Source: Chelativorans petroleitrophicus
GTDB lineage: Bacteria > Pseudomonadota > Alphaproteobacteria > Rhizobiales > Rhizobiaceae
Direction: 5' to 3'
DNA: 64,000 nt
Assembly: GCF_025398195.1 (NCBI RefSeq)
Contig: NZ_JAODNV010000008.1
Span: 124,001-188,000 of the forward strand
The translations under genes were made by a program, and so were the position numbers. The notes beneath the pieces are model-generated. The model saw nothing but the letters and a program-made list of their open reading frames with translations, had not been told where the DNA came from and did no database searches. Positions within the stretch are counted from its first letter, which is position 1, and every line of letters begins with the position of its first letter. Shown here piece by piece: positions 7,930 to 16,643 of this stretch.

Positions 7930-9360
7930 TCAGATCCGCGCGTGGGTGACAAACTTGCTGACGAGATAGGGCTCCATAGCCTCCAGACCGCCCTCGGAGC
8001 CATAGCCGCTGTCCTTCACGCCGCCGAAGGGCGTTTCGACCAGGCCGAGTCCCGCGTGATTGATGGAGACCATGCCCGCCTCAATGCCCGCCGAGGCAAT
8101 CTGGGCGCGGGCGTGGGATTCGGTGAAGACGTAGGACGCAAGCCCGTATTGCAGCCGGTTGGCCTCGGCCAATGCGTCCTCAGCCTCGGAGAAGCGGTTG
8201 ACGATAGCGATCGGCGCGAAAGGCTCCTGGTTCATCACATTGGCGTCCACCGGCACGTCCGCAAGCACGGTGGGCTGGAAGAAATTCCCGCGATTACCGA
8301 TGCGCGCACCGCCGCAGGCAAGCCGCGCGCCTTTCTTCACCGCGTCCTCCACGAAGGCGAGGCTGGCATCCACCCGGCGCGGGTTGGCAAGCGGCCCCAT
8401 GCGGGTATCCGGCTCCATGCCGTCGCCCACCTTGATCGCCTGAGCGTAGGCCACGAATCCTTCGAGGAAGGCGTCATAGACGCGCTCCTGCACCAGGAAG
8501 CGTGTCGGCGCCCCGCAAACCTGGCCGGCGTTGCGATATTTGAAGGCGCCCAGGCGGTCGACGGCCTTGGCTATGTCGGCGTCATCGAAGACGATTGCCG
8601 GCGCATGTCCGCCGAGCTCCATGGTCACGCGCTTCATATGCAGCCCCGCGAGCGAGGCAAGCTGCTTGCCCACCGCGGTTGACCCTGTGAACGAGACCTT
8701 ACGGATCGCCGGATGCGGGATGAGGTATTGGGAAATCTCCGCCGGAACGCCGTAGACCAGCGCGAGGGTGCCCTTCGGAAGGCCGGCTGCCGCGAAAGCC
8801 TGCACCAGGGCGGCGCAGCAGGCAGGCGTCTCCTCTGGGCCTTTCAGGATGATGGTGCAGCCGCAGGCGAGCGCGGCTGCGATCTTGCGGACGGCCTGCG
8901 CCACCGGAAAATTCCACGGCGAGAATGCGGCAACGGGGCCGACCGGCTCCCTCACCACGAGCTGCTGCACCGTCTCGGCCCGCGCGGGGATCAGGCGGCC
9001 ATAGGTGCGGCGGCCTTCCTCGGCGAACCATTCGATGATGTCGGCGCTCGCGGCCACCTCGCCCTTGGCCTCTGCCAGCGGCTTGCCCTCCTCGCGCACG
9101 AGAAGCGTGGCCACCTCGTCCAGCCGGGAGCGCAGTATGCCGGCCGCCTTCCTGAGGAGGGCTGAGCGATCATAGGCCGAGACGGAGCGCCACGATCTAA
9201 AGGCCCTTTCCGCCGCCGCAACGGCCTCCTCAAGGTCGCTCTGTTCCGCCTTTGCGACCGTGCCGATCACCTCGCCATTGACGGGGTTCCAGAAATCCAG
9301 CGTCTTGCCGGAAGCGCCGTCGCGCCATTGTCCGTCGATATAGAGCTGCACATGCGTCAT
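7930..9360 (-). CDS. NAD(P)-dependent aldehyde dehydrogenase
   Basis: Cytoplasmic oxidation of an aldehyde or semialdehyde to the acid. The 476 residues align end to end with succinate-semialdehyde-type ALDHs. Landmarks are FSPWNFPV with Asn150, the nucleotide-binding GSTAVG (226-231), the general base Glu248 in MELGGHAP and the catalytic Cys282 in GQVCGAPT. The ATG at 9360 (MTHVQLYIDGQW) fits the family start; the frame stays open to 9453 but runs into the operator region. It is the first gene of the minus-strand operon, with its start about 74 bases from the centre of the palindrome at 9426-9442. Confidence 0.93.
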   Translation of the reverse strand: MTHVQLYIDGQWRDGASGKTLDFWNPVNGEVIGTVAKAEQSDLEEAVAAAERAFRSWRSVSAYDRSALLRKAAGILRSRLDEVATLLVREEGKPLAEAKGEVAASADIIEWFAEEGRRTYGRLIPARAETVQQLVVREPVGPVAAFSPWNFPVAQAVRKIAAALACGCTIILKGPEETPACCAALVQAFAAAGLPKGTLALVYGVPAEISQYLIPHPAIRKVSFTGSTAVGKQLASLAGLHMKRVTMELGGHAPAIVFDDADIAKAVDRLGAFKYRNAGQVCGAPTRFLVQERVYDAFLEGFVAYAQAIKVGDGMEPDTRMGPLANPRRVDASLAFVEDAVKKGARLACGGARIGNRGNFFQPTVLADVPVDANVMNQEPFAPIAIVNRFSEAEDALAEANRLQYGLASYVFTESHARAQIASAGIEAGMVSINHAGLGLVETPFGGVKDSGYGSEGGLEAMEPYLVSKFVTHARI

Positions 9361-9425
9361 GATGGACCTCTTCTCTCCCGGCTGCATATCATAGCCGGGC
9401 GGCGATCCAGGCTGGCACAAGGAAG

Positions 9426-9442
9426 ATTTCAATGATTGAAAT
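9426..9442. promoter_or_regulatory. Operator-like palindrome, site a
   Basis: The sequence ATTTCAATGATTGAAAT is a perfect 7-3-7 palindrome in the divergent promoter region between the aldehyde dehydrogenase operon and the second MR/MLE gene. Near-identical sites occur at 11515, 15517, 16380 and 28522. It is inferred to bind the IclR protein encoded at 10626-11483. Confidence 0.75.
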
Positions 9443-9520
9443 TTCATGCCCATGGCCTTTCGCCCCTTGCGCCTTACCGTCTAGAGGCCGTCGAGGCGGT
9501 CCAGGTTCGAGGGTTCCTTC

Positions 9521-10615
9521 ATGAAAATCAGCGACATAGAAATCCGCTGCTTTCGCATTCCGCTGCGGGAGCCTCTGGTCTCGGCCAAGTTCAGGCTCAC
9601 CCATCGCGAGCTCGTGACGGTCCGGGTTGAGACCGACGAGGGCGTGAGCGGCCTCGGCTGGTCCACCACGCCGGCGGTAGGGGCCGCGGCTGCCTCGCGG
9701 CTAGCCCGCGACCACATGGTGCCTCTCCTTCTCGGGCAGGACCCGCGCCACAACGAGGCGCTGTGGACGCGGCTTTGGGAGGCATGTCACTATGCCGGGC
9801 CCGGCGGCATCACCACCCTGGCCATTTCGGCCATCGACATCGCGCTCTGGGACCTCAGGGGCAGGCTTGCGGGAGAACCGCTTTACCGCCTGCTTGGCGC
9901 CAGCCGCGAGCGGATCGGCGTCTATGCCAGTGGCATCAACCTGCATCTCGACGAAGCGGGTCTTCTGAAGCAGATCGAGGGCGAGCTTGCCGCGGGATAC
10001 GAAGCCTTCAAGATCAAGCTCGGGCGGCCGGCGGAGGAGGATCTGGCGCGCTGCCGCGCCGTGCGCAAGCTTATCGGCCCGAACCGCGAACTCATGCTCG
10101 ACGCGAACCAGAAATGGGGCTCAGGCGAGGCCGTGCAGCGCTGCGCCATGCTGGCGGAGGTCAATCCGCTCTTCATCGAGGAGCCGCTGCTGTCGGACGA
10201 TGTTGCAGGCCATGCACGGCTCTGCGCCTCATCCCCTGTGCCGGTCGCGGTGGGCGAGCAGCTTTGCAACAAGTTCGAGTTCTGGAACTACGTCCGGGAG
10301 GGCGCGGCCGACGTTCTGCAACCCTGCGTCTGGAAGGTCGGCGGCATCACGGAGTGGATGAAGGTGGCCGTGCTTGCGCAATGCGCCAACCTGCCGATCT
10401 CGCCGCATGGCGCCATGGAGCTTTCGGTGCATCTTGCCTGCGCCATCCCCAACAGCGGCAAGATCGAGAACATCATGGGCGTCAGCCTGTTCGAGCTTGG
10501 CGCAGTGCCCGAGCCGCTTCCGATCGTCAACGGGTGTCTGGAGCCGCCGCAGACGCCCGGCCACGGCATCGAGATCGACGTGGACAGCCTTTCGGCGCAC
10601 GAGGTGGCGTTTTAG
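9521..10615 (+). CDS. Mandelate racemase/muconate lactonizing enzyme family protein (2)
   Basis: Second enolase-superfamily enzyme (364 residues), divergent from the first. It has the classical mandelate-racemase-type residues: Lys164-Ile-Lys166 (FKIKLG), Asp194 (LDANQKWG), Glu220 (IEEPL), Glu246 (VGEQL) and His296 (SPHGAME). These fit an acid-sugar dehydratase or racemase. The N terminus MKISDIEIRCFRIPL is typical, and the start lies about 87 bases from the centre of site a. Only about ten bases separate its end from the convergent IclR gene. The substrate is probably related to that of the first MR/MLE enzyme but cannot be read from sequence. Confidence 0.93.
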   Translation: MKISDIEIRCFRIPLREPLVSAKFRLTHRELVTVRVETDEGVSGLGWSTTPAVGAAAASRLARDHMVPLLLGQDPRHNEALWTRLWEACHYAGPGGITTLAISAIDIALWDLRGRLAGEPLYRLLGASRERIGVYASGINLHLDEAGLLKQIEGELAAGYEAFKIKLGRPAEEDLARCRAVRKLIGPNRELMLDANQKWGSGEAVQRCAMLAEVNPLFIEEPLLSDDVAGHARLCASSPVPVAVGEQLCNKFEFWNYVREGAADVLQPCVWKVGGITEWMKVAVLAQCANLPISPHGAMELSVHLACAIPNSGKIENIMGVSLFELGAVPEPLPIVNGCLEPPQTPGHGIEIDVDSLSAHEVAF

Positions 10616-10625
10616 CCCTGTTGCC

Positions 10626-11483
10626 TTAACCCGTGACGAGGCCGGAGGGAGTGGCAAGCGCCGTTTCCTCCTGCCGGGCGAGAATGGCTGCACGCAGCTC
10701 CTCGCCTGCTTCCTTGGCAGTGGCCTTCAGGATTGAGGCGTATCCGGCCACTTGCGCCGGACGCAGCGATCGGCGGAAGAACGTCATGCCGATGGTCGCG
10801 GCGACGCGCCCCGGCCCAATCATGATGGGCACGGCGATGGTGCTCGTCGTGGGGTCGAAATTGCGCGGGCGGATCGCATAGCCGCGCGCCCGCGTGCGCA
10901 TGATCAGGTCCTTCCAGTCGCGCAGGGATTTGATGGCATCCTTCTCCGGATAATCCTGGGAGAAGATGATGCGCGCCAGATGATGCCGCTCGATGCTGCT
11001 GCAGAAGGCGAGATAGGCGATGCCGTACGCCCGGCCCACAAGCGAAAGCCTGCGGTGCAATGTCGTGCGGACATGGCTGAGCGGGCTCAGTTCCATCGCC
11101 GTGTACTGGATGACCATCACATCGTGCTCCAGCGTGGCGATCGAAAAGGGCCACAAGTGCTGCATGGTCAGCGCGTCCACATATTTGCTGAGCCGTTCCA
11201 CGATCATGGGCGGGCCGTGGTAGCCCGCGCTCAGCGCCTTGACGCGCGAGGTCAGCGAATAGCCAGCGCGGCGCGAAAGATGGACCAGATAACCCTGCGC
11301 GCAGAGCGTTTCGAGAATACGAACGACGGTCGCGGCAGGTACGTCACATTCACTGCTGATCCGCTTCACGGTGATCGTCGGCATCCGGTTGATCGCTTCG
11401 AGCACCGTCAACACCCGCTCGATCGCGGTGACGTTCGCGAAGCTGCGCCGGCGCTGGCCGCCCGTACTTCCTCTCTCCTCCAA
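10626..11483 (-). CDS. IclR-family transcriptional regulator
   Basis: DNA-binding regulator with an N-terminal winged helix (ANVTAIERVLTVLEAI...VKRISSECDVPAATVVRILETL) and a C-terminal IclR effector domain ending near RPAQVAGYASILKATAKEAGEEL. The frame has no ATG in the right place. The best start is TTG at 11483, preceded by GGGAGG at 9-base spacing, which gives 285 residues; the frame stays open far upstream across the neighbouring gene, which is not meaningful. A palindrome (site b) lies about 40 bases upstream of this start, so autoregulation is likely. Similar palindromes at four other promoters suggest it controls the surrounding catabolic genes, with an unknown acid as effector. Confidence 0.88.
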   Translation of the reverse strand: MEERGSTGGQRRRSFANVTAIERVLTVLEAINRMPTITVKRISSECDVPAATVVRILETLCAQGYLVHLSRRAGYSLTSRVKALSAGYHGPPMIVERLSKYVDALTMQHLWPFSIATLEHDVMVIQYTAMELSPLSHVRTTLHRRLSLVGRAYGIAYLAFCSSIERHHLARIIFSQDYPEKDAIKSLRDWKDLIMRTRARGYAIRPRNFDPTTSTIAVPIMIGPGRVAATIGMTFFRRSLRPAQVAGYASILKATAKEAGEELRAAILARQEETALATPSGLVTG

Positions 11484-11514
11484 CTCTCGCCGCCTCCCAT
11501 CCTGTTGCGAGATT

Positions 11515-11531
11515 ATTTCAATAGTTGAAAC
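11515..11531. promoter_or_regulatory. Operator-like palindrome, site b
   Basis: ATTTCAATAGTTGAAAC contains the perfect inverted repeat TTTCAA-TAG-TTGAAA. It lies between the IclR gene and the divergent FAH-family gene and matches site a except at the spacer and one flank. It fits autoregulation and control of the FAH/GMC operon. Confidence 0.75.
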
Positions 11532-11619
11532 TGGAATTTCTTCAAGGTTTTCGTTTCCCGGGGCGCGTGTACAAGCGGAGGCGGTGTCCCGTGGCCTTAT
11601 GCCTTGGAGTGGTGGCGAG

Positions 11620-12597
11620 ATGAAAATTGCATGTTTCGAAAACGGCAGCGGACCGCGACTGGGGGTTGCCTCTCCCGATGGCGGTCTGATCGACCTTGCC
11701 AAGGCGCTGCAGGGCAGCGGTGACACGGCGGGTTTGGAGGCGTTTTCAGGCGATCTGATCAGCCTGATCGAAGCCGGCCCCGAGGCAACCGCGCGCGTGA
11801 AGCGTGCCATCGACTGGGCCATCACCAACGGCGGCTGCGAGGTGGACACCGGCAGCATCACATGGCTTCCGCCGGTGCTGCGCCCCTCCAAGATCTGCTG
11901 TCTTGCGCTGAACAACAGCGCGAACAGCGAGCGCATCATCCGCGGGCCCAGCCATCCCGCGCTCTTCCTGAAGGCTGCGAATGCGCTGCTTGGGCATAAA
12001 GGCAGAGTCCGCGTGCGCAAACAGTATGGCCGCGTCCATCCCGAACCGGAATTGGGGATCGTGATCGCCAAAAAGGCCACCGGCATCAATGCCTCGGAGG
12101 CCTATAATTACGTATACGGATACACGATCCACAACGACATCACCTCGCCCACGATGCGCGCCGAGGATACGTTCCAGTATCGCGCAATCCATCCCTCCGC
12201 TTCGGGTGAAGCCGAGATCGAATATGTGGATACGTTTACGAGCTATCCCGGGCGCTACAAGTGCAGCGACACATTCTCGCCGCTTGGTCCCTGGGTGGTG
12301 ACGCGCGACGAAATCTCCGATCCGCACAATCTCACCGTGACTCTGAGGCGCGGCGATGAGGTGGTGACGGAGGACAACACCGCAAACCTCACCAACAAGA
12401 TTCCCGAGACGCTGGCCTTCATCACTCACTACATTACGCTTCTGCCGGGGGATGTGGTTTCGATGGGAACGGCGCTGAAGCGCGCGAGCGGCAGAACCGT
12501 GGCGGTGCAAAACATAGACCTGCAGCACACGGACGAGCCGATCTCCATCACCATCGAGCGGATCGGCACGCTTGTCACCGGAGTCGAGCGGCTGTGA
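11620..12597 (+). CDS. Fumarylacetoacetate hydrolase (FAH)-family protein
   Basis: FAH-fold enzymes cleave C-C bonds of dioxo acids, decarboxylate oxaloacetate-like compounds, or dehydrate 2-keto-3-deoxy acids. Here 325 residues include the metal ligands Glu142 and Glu144 (HPEPELGIVIA) and Asp173 (IHNDITSP), as well as the late GDVVSMGTALKRASG motif that replaces the more usual GDVI.TGTP. The ATG at 11620 has GGAG upstream; the longer frame back to 11371 overlaps the IclR promoter. It is the first gene of a two-gene operon with the GMC oxidoreductase, under site b. A keto-deoxy-sugar-acid dehydratase role would fit the neighbouring MR/MLE dehydratase-like enzymes, but this is inference. Confidence 0.9.
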   Translation: MKIACFENGSGPRLGVASPDGGLIDLAKALQGSGDTAGLEAFSGDLISLIEAGPEATARVKRAIDWAITNGGCEVDTGSITWLPPVLRPSKICCLALNNSANSERIIRGPSHPALFLKAANALLGHKGRVRVRKQYGRVHPEPELGIVIAKKATGINASEAYNYVYGYTIHNDITSPTMRAEDTFQYRAIHPSASGEAEIEYVDTFTSYPGRYKCSDTFSPLGPWVVTRDEISDPHNLTVTLRRGDEVVTEDNTANLTNKIPETLAFITHYITLLPGDVVSMGTALKRASGRTVAVQNIDLQHTDEPISITIERIGTLVTGVERL

Positions 12598-12679
12598 CGG
12601 GCAGCGTCTTCGCGAACATGCAGCAGGGTACAGGCCGTCCGGCGTTTGCCGGCCGCGATCTCGAAGGGCTGCGGAACAC

Positions 12680-14401
12680 ATGACCAGATACGATTATGTC
12701 ATCATCGGCGGCGGATCGTCGGGGTGCGTGCTAGCCGCCCGGCTGACGGAGGACCCTGATTGCTCCGTCCTGCTGATCGAGGCTGGCAAGGACATCTCAC
12801 GCGAGAACGCGCCCGAAGAAGTACTCTCCGGCTATCCGGCCAAGGCCTATTTCAACAAGGATTTCACCTGGCCTGGTCTACAGGCTTTTCTCGGCGGCAC
12901 GCTCGGCAACAGGGCAGAGACCCGGCGCACAGCCAAATACGAGCAGGCGCGACTCCTCGGCGGCGGATCGAGCATCAACGGCCTTATCGCCAATCGCGGC
13001 GCCCCCACCGATTACGACCGGTGGGCCGAATACGGCGGGCCCGAGTGGAGGTGGGAGGCCGTGCTTCCCTATTTCCGCAAGCTCGAACGGGATCTCGATT
13101 GCGACGGGGAGTATCACGGCAAGGACGGGCCGATCACCATCCGCCGCTTCCCGCGCGAAGACTGGTCCGGCTTCGTCTCGGCGGTGGCCGGCCTCTTGCA
13201 GGCGCGCGGCTATCCTTACATCGAAGACCAGAACGGGGAGTGGCGGGACGGCGTCATGCCCGTTACCTCGTCGATCGACGAAAACGAGCAGCGGGTAAGC
13301 TGCGCCCTCGCCTATCTCACCCCCTCCGTGCGCCAGCGGCCGAACCTGACGATCCTGACCGAGACCATGGTGAGGCGCATCGTCTTCGAGGGCAGGCAGG
13401 CGGTCGGGGTGGAGATCGAGTCCGGGGCCGGGCCTCGCCGCATTGACGCCGACGAGGTGCTGCTCTGCGCAGGTACCGTGCACAGCCCGGCCATGCTCAT
13501 ACGCAGCGGCATCGGCCGTGCGGCGGACCTGCGCGAGCTCGGTATCGAGGTGGTTGCGGACAGGGCGGGCGTCGGCCAGAACCTGCAGGAACATCCTGCC
13601 ATCAGCGTCTCCTGCTACCTGCGCCCCGCAGCGCGTCTCAAGAATCTCAACCGCCACCACACGCAGGTTCACGTCCGCTTCTCGTCCGGCGTGGAAGGCT
13701 GCGCGCCGGGCGACATGTGCCTCGCGCTCATCGCCCGCTCCGCCTGGCATGCGCTCGGCCAGCGCATCGGCTCGCTCTATTTCTGGGTGAACAACTCCCA
13801 CTCCAAGGGGCACGTCAGCCTGCGCTCCACCGATGTAAGGGTGGAGCCTGTGGTCGATTTCAACATGCTGAGCGACGAGCGGGACCGCGTGCGGCTGCGC
13901 CAGGCTTTCCTGTTCCTGGCCGAAATCGCCCACGCGCCCGAACTCGACTCGGTGCGCACCAAAGTCTTCCCGGCCAACTTCTCCGACCGGGTGCGCAAGG
14001 TGTCGAGCCCCGGCCTCTGGAACGGCATACAGATGCGCGTTTTCTCAGGCCTGCTCGATGCGGCACCCTTTCTGCGCAGCTGGCTGGTCGATACACTCGT
14101 CACCCAGGGCATCACGATGCAGGCGCTCCTGTCCGACACCGCCGAACTCGACCGCTTCCTAGACCGGTCGGTGGCGGGCGTCTGGCACCCGGTGGGCACC
14201 TGCCGCATGGGCACGGAGGATGACCGCCTCGCCGTAACCGACGGCCATGGCCGCGTTCACGGTGTCGGGCGGCTGCGCGTCTGCGACGCCTCGGTGATGC
14301 CGACCATTCCCAGCGCCAACACCAACATCCCCACCATCATGCTTGCGGAAAAGATGGCGGACTTCATCAAGGCGGAGCGGAAGGCGCTGGCGACCGCCTG
14401 A
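12680..14401 (+). CDS. GMC-family FAD oxidoreductase
   Basis: Flavin-dependent alcohol/sugar dehydrogenase of the glucose-methanol-choline family, 573 residues. The ADP-binding motif YDYVIIGGGSSGCVLAARL opens the protein. The GMC signature near residues 90-115 reads RLLGGGSSINGLIANRG. The C-terminal catalytic pair is His503 in WHPVGTCRMG and Asn547 in SANTNIPTIM. The ATG at 12680 was preferred to an upstream in-frame extension because it places the flavin motif at the N terminus. It follows the FAH gene by 82 bases. Electrons presumably go to the respiratory chain or O2; the alcohol substrate is unknown. Confidence 0.92.
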   Translation: MTRYDYVIIGGGSSGCVLAARLTEDPDCSVLLIEAGKDISRENAPEEVLSGYPAKAYFNKDFTWPGLQAFLGGTLGNRAETRRTAKYEQARLLGGGSSINGLIANRGAPTDYDRWAEYGGPEWRWEAVLPYFRKLERDLDCDGEYHGKDGPITIRRFPREDWSGFVSAVAGLLQARGYPYIEDQNGEWRDGVMPVTSSIDENEQRVSCALAYLTPSVRQRPNLTILTETMVRRIVFEGRQAVGVEIESGAGPRRIDADEVLLCAGTVHSPAMLIRSGIGRAADLRELGIEVVADRAGVGQNLQEHPAISVSCYLRPAARLKNLNRHHTQVHVRFSSGVEGCAPGDMCLALIARSAWHALGQRIGSLYFWVNNSHSKGHVSLRSTDVRVEPVVDFNMLSDERDRVRLRQAFLFLAEIAHAPELDSVRTKVFPANFSDRVRKVSSPGLWNGIQMRVFSGLLDAAPFLRSWLVDTLVTQGITMQALLSDTAELDRFLDRSVAGVWHPVGTCRMGTEDDRLAVTDGHGRVHGVGRLRVCDASVMPTIPSANTNIPTIMLAEKMADFIKAERKALATA

Positions 14402-14489
14402 TGATCTTTTCCCGTGCGGATGCGGGGGCGCTGCAGAAAGCCCCCCGCTCCGCCATTTTTCCTTACTGGAGATGGCGCGAGGCCGCGCC

Positions 14490-15443
14490 TTATTTGCCGT
14501 TTTTCAGCGCCATGTCCCCGGCTATGTCGTGGATCAGCTCCTTGCGGGCGAAGAGCCACCGGCCGCCTTGCTTGCGGAACCGGTCCTTATAGGTGCCGCA
14601 CATGACGGGGATCAGCCCGTTCTCCGACTCGCGGATGATCAGGTAGTTGGAGACGGCGTTCGCTTCCTCGCCGTTCACGTCGATCACGCTGTTGGCCACA
14701 TAGTGCTTGCGCTGCGGCCCCTCGCCCTTGCGCGGCACGTTGCGGGTCAGCATCGCCTCGATGGCCGCCGGGCCGACCGCGCTGTCGTAGTCGGTCGTCC
14801 ATTCGCCCTCCTCGGTAAAGAGAGCAGCCACGCGGTCAAACTCGCCGGCATCAAGCGCCTGACAGTAGCGCGCCATTGTCTCGCGGATCGCGTCCTTCTC
14901 CTCCGCAACGCTGGATAAGGGGCTTTTGGAACCACCGGTGGCGACCGAACCAGCATCGTCGCCATAGCCTGGCCGACCCTTCCCTGAAGCGTCTCCCAGC
15001 TGGAGGGGCGAGCGCGCCCCCGGGCGGCGGAACAGCCACGTGACGGTGCGTTCCTTGTAGCGCCATCGCCCGTCATCGCAGAGGACGTAGATGTCGTCAT
15101 AGTCTGCCACCAGCATCGGGTCGGCTGGGAGCGGCGGCGTCCCGTCATTCGCGAAAAGGGTGAGGATCACCGTCCCGCGGGCGAGCCGCTCGTTCTCCAC
15201 GGTAAGACGCAGATTGGTGAAGATGTGCCGCGCCGTGCGCGGGCCCTGGTCGGCGCGAATCTTGTAGCTCCGCCGGATCGCCTCGCGCCCGCTGCTCGCC
15301 TCACCCGTCGAGCGGCGGTAGACGCCATCCTCGGTGAACAGATCAGCCACTTCGTCGGACCGGTCGTGATCGATCAGATAGGCGAATTCCGCGTTCAGGC
15401 TTTCTATCTCCAGGCGGATCATCAACTCGTCGTGGCGATTCAC
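14490..15443 (-). CDS. Tandem SnoaL-like (NTF2-fold) protein, two-domain fusion
   Basis: Two SnoaL/NTF2-like domains lie in one 317-residue frame. Domain 1 spans about 1-130 (LEIESLNAEFAYLIDHDRSDEVADLFTED type start). Domain 2 spans about 180-310 and starts with the equivalent AIRETMARYCQALDAGEFDRVAALFTEEG. A ~50-residue Gly/Ser/Pro-rich linker joins them. Single-domain members act as small polyketide cyclases, dehydratases or dehydrochlorinase-like enzymes. The start is GTG at 15443, six bases after GGAGG; the frame stays open to 15590. It is divergent from the EthD gene across operator-like site c. The function is unassigned. Confidence 0.8.
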   Translation of the reverse strand: MNRHDELMIRLEIESLNAEFAYLIDHDRSDEVADLFTEDGVYRRSTGEASSGREAIRRSYKIRADQGPRTARHIFTNLRLTVENERLARGTVILTLFANDGTPPLPADPMLVADYDDIYVLCDDGRWRYKERTVTWLFRRPGARSPLQLGDASGKGRPGYGDDAGSVATGGSKSPLSSVAEEKDAIRETMARYCQALDAGEFDRVAALFTEEGEWTTDYDSAVGPAAIEAMLTRNVPRKGEGPQRKHYVANSVIDVNGEEANAVSNYLIIRESENGLIPVMCGTYKDRFRKQGGRWLFARKELIHDIAGDMALKNGK

Positions 15444-15516
15444 GTTCAACCTCCAAATCCGTTCGGGCCAGAGCTTCACCCTATCGCCTTTGCGGCTGCC
15501 ATGCCCATGTCCGAGA

Positions 15517-15533
15517 ATTTCAGTGGTTGGAAT
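15517..15533. promoter_or_regulatory. Operator-like palindrome, site c
   Basis: ATTTCAGTGGTTGGAAT matches the ATTTCAA-N3-TTGAAAT consensus with one mismatch per half-site. It lies between the divergent SnoaL-like and EthD genes. Confidence 0.6.
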
Positions 15534-15659
15534 TCCGCGGAAAGGAGGCCCCGCGCACCCTGCACCGCGTTGACGAGGCAGCCATGGCAAACATCAAATC
15601 ACGGGCACCGGCAAGCTTCGATGGGACGTTTTCGCCGGCAAGGAGGGAGGACCGTCATC

Positions 15660-16304
15660 ATGATTACCGCGCTCAGCCTGATCCGGCGCCGGGCAGATAT
15701 CGATCTGGATACCTTCAGGCGTCACTGGCTTGATCCTCACGGCGTGCTCGCGGCCGGCCTGCCCCACGTCCGCCGCTACATCCAAGGCCACATCAAGGAT
15801 TCGTCGCTCACCAACGTCCATGCGAGGGAAGCCGGCATTGACGGGTTCGCTGTCCTTTCCTTCGACACAGTGGAGCAGCGAGACATCGCCTATCAATCGC
15901 CGCGCATCCGCGAGTGCGACAGGGATTCCGAATCTTTCATCGGCGCTGTGCGGCGCGTCGTGACGGTCGCCACGCCGCATGGCGACATAAACGACAAGGA
16001 CGGCCTTAAGATATACCTTCTGGGGATCGGTGATCCCGCACACGCCGCGGAATGGTCCCGCGAGATCGAGGCGCGACTGCGGGATGTCCCCTCGCCCAAA
16101 AGCCGCGTCGTCCATGAGATCCTGTCGCAAAGCCATGCGCCGGGCAGCAAGGTTCCCGAACTGCGCCTGCCGGTCTGCGGCTTCGCAGAGCTCCGCTTTC
16201 CGGAAAGTGCGCTGGGCGGCAGCCACGCCAAAATTCTGGCGGGACATGAAACGGAAACAGTGCGCACGGCGCTGTTCGTCGCGGACGACTACCAGCTCGT
16301 CTAA
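15660..16304 (+). CDS. EthD-domain protein
   Basis: Ferredoxin-like alpha+beta-barrel (EthD) protein of 214 residues. The N-terminal domain opens ITALSLIRRRADIDLDTFRRHWLDPHG, the typical EthD start with its W-x-x-x-H-G element. The second half may be a further diverged copy (LKIYLLGIGDPAHAAEW...FAELRFP). EthD proteins are small stress-responsive or decarboxylase-like enzymes found in catabolic clusters. The ATG at 15660 follows AGGAGGGAGG at good spacing. It is divergent from the SnoaL-like gene and upstream of the ABC transporter. The precise reaction is not predictable. Confidence 0.83.
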   Translation: MITALSLIRRRADIDLDTFRRHWLDPHGVLAAGLPHVRRYIQGHIKDSSLTNVHAREAGIDGFAVLSFDTVEQRDIAYQSPRIRECDRDSESFIGAVRRVVTVATPHGDINDKDGLKIYLLGIGDPAHAAEWSREIEARLRDVPSPKSRVVHEILSQSHAPGSKVPELRLPVCGFAELRFPESALGGSHAKILAGHETETVRTALFVADDYQLV

Positions 16305-16379
16305 CGCCATTCCGGAAAAGAAGACGCCGGTTCCCCGGCCCGGAATCGCGCAAATGGAGACTCGCCTGTCCTTACCCAA

Positions 16380-16396
16380 ACTTCAATGGGTGAAAT
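16380..16396. promoter_or_regulatory. Operator-like palindrome, site d
   Basis: ACTTCAATGGGTGAAAT matches the five-site consensus with one mismatch per half. It lies just upstream of a promoter-like pair for the ABC transporter operon. Confidence 0.6.
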
Positions 16397-16411
16397 TTGG
16401 CGCCTTTCAAA

Positions 16412-16439
16412 TTGAACCGGAGTCCCTCGATCGTATGCT
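16412..16439 (+). promoter_or_regulatory. Candidate sigma70-type promoter of the ABC transporter operon
   Basis: TTGAAC (16412-16417) and TATGCT (16434-16439) are separated by 16 bases and sit immediately downstream of operator-like site d. The match is by eye only. Confidence 0.35.
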
Positions 16440-16643
16440 CCTTAAAGCCTGCCGCAGCACCGTGCGTGGAGGGGGAAGCAGGCAGGCGTAAGGAAGGCCA
16501 ATTGCGCAGTCTGAAGCCATGGGCGGGCTGTCTGCAGGCGAAGAGTTCGGGATGGGAGGCACGGCCAGGAAACGACGTTGCGACTGGAGCGCATCGGCCG
16601 CTCGCATCCGCATTCAAAACACATAATCAATGAGGAGGAGACA

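Larger units (their letters stand above)
16305..16643 (+). other. Non-coding leader between the EthD gene and the ABC transporter
   Basis: This 339-base stretch has no credible gene. It holds operator-like site d (16380-16396), a partial second copy (TTTCAAATTGAA from 16405) and a promoter-like pair (16412-16439). That leaves a ~200-base untranslated leader before the transporter's binding protein. Confidence 0.6.

Noticed and set aside
11484-12089. N-terminal extension of the IclR frame across the FAH gene
   Set aside because: It overlaps the divergent FAH gene and both promoters; the winged helix starts near the TTG at 11483.
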